A stretch of 64,000 nt of DNA from Saprospiraceae bacterium (GTDB lineage Bacteria > Bacteroidota > Bacteroidia > Chitinophagales > Saprospiraceae), in contig JAHDHH010000006.1 of the NCBI GenBank assembly GCA_020631405.1, forward strand, positions 1-64,000, in the 5' to 3' direction. The notes beneath the pieces are model-generated. The model had not been told where the DNA came from and did no database searches. It saw only the letters and a program-made list of their open reading frames with translations. Shown here in pieces: positions 9,501 to 15,468 of the stretch (position 1 is the first letter of the stretch; each line of letters opens with the position of its first letter). A program made the translations under genes and the position numbers.

Positions 9501-9687
9501 TAGCTTCATTGTTTAATGTTGTTACCAATGTTTGCAGTGAACAAGCAACATTGTCTAATTCTTCGTTATATAAGTTACCAACACCAGAATCGGATTCTAT
9601 TAAATCATAACAATTGAAATTTTGTGAAAAAATATAATTTGAAAAAAATATTAAAAAGAATATCGATAGTATTTTTTTTGTTCTCAT
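6592..9687 (-). CDS. Sec-exported polymorphic toxin with Hint domain and HNH/Endo VII-like (HHH) nuclease tip
   Basis: 1031 residues. Signal peptide 1-21 (MRTKKILSIFFLIFFSNYIFSQ). Residues 22-350 are an unrecognised passenger, and 360-375 hold a Cys cluster (CCTGEC). Residues 380-580 are helical, with a hydrophobic stretch near 515-535 (FAAGGIVGIAAVFIGKLI). Residues 582-847 form a Hint/intein-like autoprocessing domain: it opens with GGGCFVVDTPVLM, its nucleophile being Cys582, and ends VVHNKC with the H-N pair expected at an intein-type cleavage site. Residues 848-1031 are the toxin tip with YTFHHHQDGKTMQLVP (HHH at 976-978) and a downstream TQHVGG. These are the metal and catalytic signature of the HNH/Endo VII-like toxin nucleases (WHH/LHH/AHH group). 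Hint cleavage probably releases the nuclease. There is no T9SS domain at the C-terminus. The next gene is the matching immunity protein. Confidence 0.85.
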   Translation of the reverse strand: MRTKKILSIFFLIFFSNYIFSQNFNCYDLIESDSGVGNLYNEELDNVACSLQTLVTTLNNEASSVKSVQPFDILGCDLYPIKAYVNEDDGFEYLANLATEAIELSHDSYIMIIKYHKEHEVGYDVRFNFENLSFFDGKPTLEVQMFSESLSAKIQTHEDISENNANPEIDLLQYVIDYFNGDVNLNIADLVGYSYQGIDGVLTSELASDSHQGSYFRAKDALKIDGISLASSNVLPSTITLENNSYSIYYSLSSSANSFSAEELPNSDKDIYIDIYYDQLNNPDSLLIGISHFSLDLDEASTLVDSQVKEILNQGEAFGPDSEYSEAQDDGIDSKMTVEEWETWADDLLEQEINNDSCCTGECTDDDESVYSAACFGKSVSYGALDGMVGSIVSLYKLSRGSLKAVEATKNYMTDLGKTLINERSLFAVYKKVALDAFSSATKAYESFKSALKTAKKIYLLFANLSGEDLKTFAQGIKEGFLEFINSFIDGSLNSAFLVGKLGFEIFYEIVIQGFAAGGIVGIAAVFIGKLIKIIKTFYKAGKISIGAVKKGIGDRLIKSRTSSNASTKVKAAKCGIRGGGCFVVDTPVLMAGKSNQFSLRNSTRTMAVAASMPIIAVPIQEVQLLDYAVAHETVNSTYGLTASVDDDIYKGLLDKDPYTSDQQRKRDQYEINDTDWNEVVFEQVNGRSTGKLALHNDWINKNGYQVDAVVELNLPEQGISGQFKITCIKHIIPQRKPTDEDESDDYGYKPVTALFTHESNQVYNISFDNGEDLGVTYQHPIYSVTAGDWKLAGELEVGEQVLTKSWKAKVVSSNKKDGSETVYNLEIQELHNFLVAESGIVVHNKCSKIVKKELEDLGVGTNKHRDMSNPQKQKPVEIETADSDKIAQKYGKDKVEICYDDLGFPDFNDWVAKMVDASGNLFEATFEINMTGNNTHDFTEALDQLKDRLPNNSSFQNLSASKVPFEIDGIKYTFHHHQDGKTMQLVPSSINSKTQHVGGAAIKKQSIAKGVDLELPGPAETKAKYKTICN

Positions 9688-9712
9688 GGCTTGTCAATTT
9701 TAATGATTGATT

Positions 9713-11545
9713 TTATTCTACAGGAATTTTTTTAGTTAGGGTAGGGCTTCTTTCAGAATAGCCACCACCAGAATGTCTTGTTAACACTTGATAAACATAG
9801 CGTTTGCCTTTTTGCAATTCAGTGTCACGATAGTTTAGTTGGATAAGGCCTAGTGAGCCTGTAACTTCTACTTCGTCACCCGCCTCCATTCCCATCGCCT
9901 CAGCCAGCGTTATGGTTTTTACCACTTCTAAAGGTTGGCCTGTTTGAGCGCGTAGAATTTGAAAATCTAAGACGGTATCATCGACTTCGTATTTCCAACT
10001 CATGGCCATATTATATTGTGTCGCCCCCGTACTGTTGTGGTTCACATTGCCTGTTTTTGCGTTCAGCTTGGCTAATTTGGCATTTACAAAGGCATTTGCT
10101 GGAATGGATTCTGTCTCTAATTCTATGTCAAAATCTTCAATATCCCCTTGGGTTACACTAGCGTATGGAGTTACTTGTATCTGAGCTGAGCTGCTTTGAT
10201 CGTAATCATCATCTTCAGCTAAGAAACGATAAACGTAAGGCAGTTGCTGTAGTTCTGTACTGTCTACCATTAGGGTCGGTACTATTTCATCTGGATCTAG
10301 AGGACTGTATTGGTCTACCTGTGTGGAGTCAATCACTAGAACCGTTTCCCAGGTAGGACCATTGAGAAGTTTTCTCTGTAAGATATGTCGTGCAACATCT
10401 TCGGCTGATGAGTATTGCCATCCTATTCTTACCCCTTCAGGCGTTGGCATAGCTTTCGTTAGTACGGGTTTAGCAGGACCTATGTTATCAGGTCGTGATA
10501 AAGCTAAGGGTTCAGACATCTCGGAATAGTTAGACCGGTGGTCGGTAGATAATACTTTTAGAAATACGCTATCTGCTTTAATAGACGGATCAGTATATCC
10601 ATTGTAGGTATTATTAGTAATACTGGCCTTAGTTAGTTGTGTATAATTTCCATTTCGTTGGTTTGATAAGAAAACTCTATATCCTGCCAAATCTTCATCA
10701 GTCACCTCATCCCAGCTTAAAGAAAATTGCTCGTCAGATACATAGTGGCCTTCTATATTTACTGGTATGGCTGGTGGTATCGAATCTGGCATTTGTACCA
10801 TAACCGTGTTTGACACATATTCATACTCATTAATGTCATTAGCCACAACCCGATAAAAACCAGCGATGGGTGGATCTTCATCGGTAAAACTTGTTTTACT
10901 GGGTGGGATAGGCCCTGAGTTTATCACAGTGTATTCCCCCATCATTTCTTCAGCACGATAGACATTAAATCCTTCGATTAAGTTGTCATCTAAAGCAAAC
11001 TGACTAGCTGACCAGTTTAGCTCGACAGACTCATCATTGTCTATAAAATCATATTCACCCATATATAAGGTAAAACCGTTTATGCTAGGAGGCCACGCTT
11101 CTAATTGTAGCGTATCAGAGTACCCTGCATTTTGTCCAAAGGCAGTTTTAGGGCAAACTCGGTAATAATAGGCTACTTTGTTTTGTGGTACACTGTCTAT
11201 ATAGTAGATGCCTTCGTCAGCGCCTTCAGCTGCCATGTAAATAAATGGATTGTCATTTACTGTAGTAAAATTAATGCCATCAGCTGATCTCTGAATATCA
11301 TAAGATACATATGGAGAATCATCAGGTGGGTTTGTCCATCTTAAACCAATTGCTTTGTCCATTCCTTTTCCATCGATTAGCTCTATATTACCATAAGATG
11401 TCTCATCATAGGTGTCAGTAGTAACTTGTCCAAATTGTAGTTTCACTGTTGAGTCTAAGGTTGCAGGTATGATTTTGTACCGATAAACCTTATCAGGTTC
11501 TGCAGAAGTATCACGGTAGCCTAGAGCTAAAGCTTGTGCTACCTT
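9713..11545 (-). pseudogene. Fibronectin type III repeat protein, 5'-truncated
   Basis: At least five fibronectin type III-like domains are readable (for example ...YDIQRSADGINF..., ...ELNWSASQF..., ...SLSWDEVTDEDLAGYRVF..., ...YVYQVLTRHSGGGYSERSP...). The frame stays open upstream of the first possible start (GTG at 11446). It still reads as Fn3 sequence (YRDTSAEPDKVYRYKI) up to about 11545, beyond which it becomes the wrong frame of the GH3 gene. There is no signal peptide and no credible start. The protein has therefore lost its N-terminus at a junction with the GH3 remnant. The C-terminus (TKKIPVE) looks natural. It sits 25 bp upstream of the toxin gene. A 577-residue product from GTG 11446 is possible but would stay in the cytoplasm. 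Confidence 0.7.
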
Positions 11546-12866
11546 TGCCTTGAATAAGATCTTTATAATAACTATTCTGAGCTTGCATTTGTTGATCTAA
11601 GTGGCTCGCAAGGCTCTCTAGATTGTCGGGCTTTGTCGCAAAATCTATCCACCATTCATGGCACGAATCCTGGCTGGAATTGCTTGATATTTTTGGAGCC
11701 ACAGTATAGGCTCTTATCTGTATGCCAAAAGTTTGAACAGCAGACTCTATAGCATTAACAACTTCGGATGCTATGATATGCTCACCAAACATCGAAGTAA
11801 ATTGAGATACTCTTCCAGTAATCTTAAATTGATATGGATTTGTGTTACTAAACTTTAAAGTATCACCAATCACGTAAGCCCACAAACCAGAACTGTTAAT
11901 TATAGCCACCACATAATCAATCCCAGACTGCACATCTATTAATCGCATTCTTTTGGATGAATTTTTATTGGCTAAATAGTCGCTTAGCTCAATAAATTCG
12001 TAAAAAATTTCATTATTTGTGCAGAGCGTCATAGCTTGATCTTTTAATGAGGCCTGAAACCCTAAAAAGCCCTAAGAAGCAGTATACGTATCGATTGTAT
12101 GTATGGTTTTGCCGATTTTAGCTGCTAATAATTTTCGATAAGGCTCTATATTCACTCCACCATGGATGTACAACTTGAGCTTAGGATAGATGTCTTTGAT
12201 AAGCTTATGCTGACAACTTGCTGATAGATAGTCAAAATACATCATAATCCATGGAGGGATTCCTCCGATCATTTGAATATCACTCGTTTTCGATTCCTTT
12301 ACTATTTGCTTCACCTTCGCTTCCCAATCTTGCATGATATCAGTCTGATAAGAGGGTAACTGCTTACGCTTAATAATTTTAGGCATGATATGATAAGAAA
12401 TGCCCGACATTCGACCTACCTTAATCTTGCCTATATTATCCAATAGGGGAGATCCTTGCAAGAACAGATTTTTACCTGCTAATACTTCAAAATCTTGGGT
12501 CTCTCGCAAATAGTTATAAATCATTTGCTTACCAGCTTTCGCATAAATCTTTATGTATTCATTGTATAAAGGAATGTATTTAACGCCTGAGGTGGTACCT
12601 GATGTCTTGGCGAAATAGCTAGGGCTTCCCGGATACAAAACATCCTCTTCCCCGGCTTTAATCCTTTCTATATAAGGTAAAAATCCATCATAAGTTCTTA
12701 AAGGTACCTGCTTGCAAAAATCATCATAGTTATTAATTGACTCAAAATTATGATCTCTCCCGAAACTCGAATCCTTTCCTTTTTTTATGATTCGATTGAA
12801 AATAGCCTGCTGATATTTGTTTGGGTTTTGTATAGATTTATCCCATTGTTTCAATGCAAGATTCAT
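11546..12866 (-). pseudogene. GH3-family acyl-acid-amido synthetase, interrupted and 3'-truncated
   Basis: Family hallmarks: SGTTSG with TSGVKYIPLY (the ATP/AMP loop) near residue 89; IHGGVNIEPYR; then T-Y-T-A-S, immediately followed by TAG (12074-12072). The same frame resumes as GFLGFQ and continues past FYEFIELSDYL to SCHEWWIDF and NSYYKDLIQGK. In the GH3 family the Ser is followed by Glu (ASEG), so the stop is best explained by one GAG-to-TAG change. Both halves are in one frame (the two ATGs are 834 bp apart). About the last 80-100 residues are missing, replaced by Fn3 sequence. The start at 12866 also lacks ~20 residues usual for bacterial members. The gene is dead unless TAG is read through. 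Bacterial GH3 proteins are ANL-superfamily enzymes of mostly unknown substrate. Confidence 0.82.
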
Positions 12867-13069
12867 TATTGGAAATGATAAACTTTAATCGAGAAGATTA
12901 TGAATTACCTACAGAAGAAGAGGCGTTTGATAACCAATTGAAGTGGTTACTCTTTGTAATTATTAGTTGTTTGGTGTATTGTTTCGTTTACTTTGCAGCT
13001 TATGAATTTAAGACAATTGCCATTATTTTTATTGGCATTGCCGGATTTTTTCTTAAGAATAGAAAATAA
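12854..13069 (+). CDS. Small predicted membrane protein
   Basis: 71 residues: an acidic N-terminal 28 residues, then two adjacent hydrophobic helices (LLFVIISCLVYCFVYFAA and IAIIFIGIAGFFL) ending in a basic KNRK. No family is recognised. The first ATG overlaps the opposite-strand GH3 start by 13 bp; the second ATG (Met8, at 12875) would remove that overlap and is equally plausible. The stop codon lies in the T-run (A-run on this strand) of the terminator of the convergent gene. The length and amphipathic layout look like a real protein, but there is no homology or RBS to prove it. Confidence 0.5.
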   Translation: MQDSLLEMINFNREDYELPTEEEAFDNQLKWLLFVIISCLVYCFVYFAAYEFKTIAIIFIGIAGFFLKNRK

Positions 13070-13090
13070 AAAAGGAGCCCTAAGGCTCCT
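13064..13090 (-). terminator. Intrinsic terminator of the minus-strand gene at 13124
   Basis: Stem AGGAGCC / GGCTCCT with a 4-nt loop, followed on the minus strand by TTTTTATTTT. It lies about 35 bp beyond the stop codon of the minus-strand gene. Confidence 0.85.
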
Positions 13091-13123
13091 GTACTAATGG
13101 TTGTTTTGTAGATTGGCTAGTAC

Positions 13124-14023
13124 TTAGAATTTTTTGAAATAACGTAAACTTGGAGCTGGTATTTGAATTATTTCCCCATTTGAAACTACTCCCATAAATC
13201 CAAATTGAAAGGCGCTATCCGATTTTTTAGAAGCAATTCTAAACCCGGGAGTAACAAATCCAGCTAACCTTCGATCTTGTGATTTTTTAGGCATAAACAT
13301 AAACGAATCAAAAACCAAACTGACCATTTCTGTAACGGCTAAAATGCCACCAACAGAAAACATACCTGCATTGAAAGTGTTTTTGCTGGAATCAAACAAT
13401 GGTTGTATGGAAGCGGCTCCATAACCTGCAGAAAAATTTATATTGGATTTTTTATCACCAAAAGTTATTGCTCCATAGGGTAGTGCGCCACGACTATTAA
13501 AAGATGCCCATGATCCTGTACCTAAAAGTACTCCTGCAGAAATATGAACATTTTCTTTAAGTTGTTCTGAGTACTTAACATTACCAATAATAGGTATAGC
13601 AAAATACGAAGTCATAAGCCCCACACTAATTTTATCAGTAACTCCATAATTAATATCAAATCCAGCCAGTGCAAACATTGCTTGTACTTCTCCTTTAGGT
13701 ATGGACATGCCATTAGTTGTAAGAAAGTATCTAGTGGCAAAAGTTGGATCATGTTCCTTAGGTATTATTTTACCTTTCCGATCCGTAGCTAAGGATTCTA
13801 TGCTTCTGATCTTATATTTTGGAATGGATACTCTTCCTACATTTTCTGTAAATAGTAAGATCTCTTTGTCATCATCATTGATTACTTCACCTTGCACCTC
13901 GATTCCATCGGTAAGGGTTACAAGGACAGTCTTCGATTGAGTCGTTCTTTCTTTGTTTTGAGCTGATAAACACTGAAATGCTAATAGTAAAGCAGCAACT
14001 AGGATCATTTTTAAATTTCTCAT
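13124..14023 (-). CDS. Secreted or outer-membrane protein of unknown function
   Basis: 300 residues from ATG 14023, chosen because it places a clean signal peptide at the N-terminus (MRNLKMILVAALLLAFQCLSAQ); the frame extends 26 codons further but that extension does not look like protein. The first mature ~70 residues hold a short beta-rich domain (TVLVTLTDGIEVQGEVINDDD...VGRVSIPKYKI), which reads like an Sm-like or LSM-type 'GxxxxGxV' strand pair also seen in front of Bacteroidota membrane proteins. The rest has alternating aromatic and glycine strands (ISVGLMTSYFAIP, INFSAGYGAASI, MVSLVFDSFMFMP, AFQFGFMGVVSNG) ending LRYFKKF, suggestive of a small outer-membrane barrel. No specific function is recognised. 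Confidence 0.75.
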   Translation of the reverse strand: MRNLKMILVAALLLAFQCLSAQNKERTTQSKTVLVTLTDGIEVQGEVINDDDKEILLFTENVGRVSIPKYKIRSIESLATDRKGKIIPKEHDPTFATRYFLTTNGMSIPKGEVQAMFALAGFDINYGVTDKISVGLMTSYFAIPIIGNVKYSEQLKENVHISAGVLLGTGSWASFNSRGALPYGAITFGDKKSNINFSAGYGAASIQPLFDSSKNTFNAGMFSVGGILAVTEMVSLVFDSFMFMPKKSQDRRLAGFVTPGFRIASKKSDSAFQFGFMGVVSNGEIIQIPAPSLRYFKKF

Positions 14024-14336
14024 AATGTTCAATTTTATGTTACTTAAAGAATACATTTGATTTTTCGTATTAGTAAATGACACTACAAAGATGCCCGCCA
14101 TTCTCTCGGTTATTTTGAATAAAAGGTGAACCTGATTAGGTTTAGTTTACGTATTGTAAACAAAGTGGTTAATTTAGGTAGGGTGTGTAAGTTTAGTGCT
14201 AAGTATGCATTCTCTAAGTAAATGTAACCAAGAGTGGAAGTTCAAGCTAGCTCTCTATAGATTGATTTGTTTTCTAATTTTTGACCATTAAGCGCGAAGA
14301 AATTACATTTGTGTTCTATTTATAAAAAAGATAAAA
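14024..14336. other. Divergent intergenic region
   Basis: This lies between two divergent genes. The right half contains the cyclophilin promoter described separately. No other gene or repeat is visible. The open extension of the minus-strand frame to 14101 is not protein-like. Confidence 0.6.
14280..14311 (+). promoter_or_regulatory. Bacteroidota-type promoter of the cyclophilin gene
   Basis: TTTG at 14280-14283, a 20-bp spacer, then TACATTTG at 14304-14311. This is an exact match to the known TTTG-N19/21-TAnnTTTG consensus of the Bacteroidota primary sigma factor. Transcription would start about 7 bp later, leaving a short A-rich leader before ATG 14337. Confidence 0.75.
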
Positions 14337-14768
14337 ATGATTGCAGAATTACATACAGATAAGGGATTAATGAAAATTGAATTTTTCGAAGATGATGCAC
14401 CAGGTACTGTTAAGAACTTTGTTGATTTATCAAAAAAAGGCTACTATGATGGACTTAACTTCCATAGGGTGATACCAAATTTTGTGGTTCAAGGTGGGTG
14501 TCCAGATGGTATAGGGTCAGGTGGACCTGGTTATCAAATAGATTGTGAACTAGATGGCGAAAATCAGTTTCATGATCGAGGTGTTTTATCTATGGCTCAT
14601 GCTGGAAAAAATACGGGTGGTTCTCAGTTTTTTATCTGTCACAGTAGAGATAATACGGCTCATTTAGATAGAGTACATACTTGTTTTGGACGTGTATTTG
14701 AAGGGCTTGATGTGATAGATGATATTCGTCAAGGTGATAAGATTCAAAAGATCTTAATCATTGAGTAG
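14337..14768 (+). CDS. Cyclophilin-type peptidyl-prolyl cis-trans isomerase
   Basis: 143 residues, the usual size of a single-domain bacterial cyclophilin without extra loops. The active-site blocks are present: FHRVIPNFVVQGG (catalytic Arg, plus the Phe and Gln that line the pocket), SMAHAGKNTGGSQFFI, and HTCFGRVFEGLDV, whose His corresponds to His126 of human cyclophilin A. The Trp that gives cyclosporin affinity in the human protein is not present, as in most bacterial members. It catalyses proline isomerisation during protein folding. With no signal peptide it should be cytoplasmic. It has its own promoter, an A-rich start context and a strong downstream hairpin, so it is monocistronic. 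Confidence 0.95.
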   Translation: MIAELHTDKGLMKIEFFEDDAPGTVKNFVDLSKKGYYDGLNFHRVIPNFVVQGGCPDGIGSGGPGYQIDCELDGENQFHDRGVLSMAHAGKNTGGSQFFICHSRDNTAHLDRVHTCFGRVFEGLDVIDDIRQGDKIQKILIIE

Positions 14769-14802
14769 TCAGTATTAAAATACATACTTTGTAAGGATAA
14801 AG

Positions 14803-14856
14803 ATAGCTATTTAGATTTGTCTAATTCTAATTTTAGGCAAATCTAAATATTGCTAT
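14803..14856. terminator. Long hairpin between convergent genes
   Basis: The arms ATAGC...ATTTAGATTTG.CTAA (14803 onward) and TTAG.CAAATCTAAAT...GCTAT (to 14856) pair over about 20 bp with a small bulge and a ~6-nt loop. It is placed 35 bp after the cyclophilin stop and over the stop codon of the convergent gene, so it probably serves both directions. There is no long T-run, which lowers confidence in efficient termination. Confidence 0.6.
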
Positions 14857-15272
14857 TCTTCTACATCCTTGACGAACAAATCTCTGATATTAAATGATTT
14901 GTTTTCTTGAATAGGAGATGATTTTTTACGATCAAGATTATCATCTAAATCTTCGATATCTTCTATGATGGGATTTTCATTTATTTCTTTAATCTCATCT
15001 ATTGTGAGTTCATTTTCGGAATGAACGGTATTGTCCAGCATGAATTCCTCTTCTTTCATTCTGAAATTTTTCTCTTCTTCGCTTAATAGCTCTTTTTTAC
15101 GTTCAGCCTTGCTTTTCTGTATCTCTTTATTTCTAATTTCCTCATCAATCTTTCTCCTACGATGATGCATTGGATCTTGCTGAATTTGCCGTTGCTTTTT
15201 GGCTTGGTATTTCTGGAATTGTCTAAAAATCATAGGGCCAAACATGATTAAAAAACGCATTAATCCTCTCAT
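14853..15272 (-). CDS. Small charged coiled-coil protein, function unknown
   Basis: 139 residues. The N-terminal ~17 residues are hydrophobic (MRGLMRFLIMFGPMIF), followed by a very basic helix (FQKYQAKKQRQ) and a long, highly charged predicted coiled coil rich in Lys/Glu (residues ~35-80). The tail is acidic (EINENPIIEDIEDLDDN) and ends RDLFVKDVEE. It reads like a membrane-anchored cytoplasmic helix. No family is recognised. Single gene, converging on the cyclophilin. Confidence 0.65.
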   Translation of the reverse strand: MRGLMRFLIMFGPMIFRQFQKYQAKKQRQIQQDPMHHRRRKIDEEIRNKEIQKSKAERKKELLSEEEKNFRMKEEEFMLDNTVHSENELTIDEIKEINENPIIEDIEDLDDNLDRKKSSPIQENKSFNIRDLFVKDVEE

Positions 15273-15412
15273 AATTTACATTTGTTATTGTTAAGACGCG
15301 CAATTTGCGCTAAGTCTCGACTTTTTCATCATTCAATCATGCCAGTCCAGATATTATTTAGATTGCTTTTAATATATGTTGCAAGGTTATCTGCGATATG
15401 TTTAGTGATGGC

Positions 15413-15450
15413 AAAAAAAAAAATAGGAGACTAAATGTCTCCTATTTTTT
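15413..15450 (-). terminator. Intrinsic terminator after the thioredoxin/MopE gene
   Basis: Perfect stem ATAGGAGAC / GTCTCCTAT with a 5-nt loop and A/T runs on both sides, 19 bp beyond the stop codon on the minus strand. The minus-strand T-run is nine or more residues long. Its symmetry would allow use in both directions. Confidence 0.9.
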
Positions 15451-15468
15451 ATCTGTTGATATTAAAAA

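Noticed and set aside
11511-12032. Treating the second half of the GH3 gene as an independent 173-residue protein
   Set aside because: It is in the same frame as the first half, starts in mid-domain and contains only the GH3 C-terminal part. It is one broken gene.
14024-14101. Upstream ATG extension of the protein at 13124
   Set aside because: The extension places 26 non-signal residues before a perfect signal peptide; ATG 14023 is far better.
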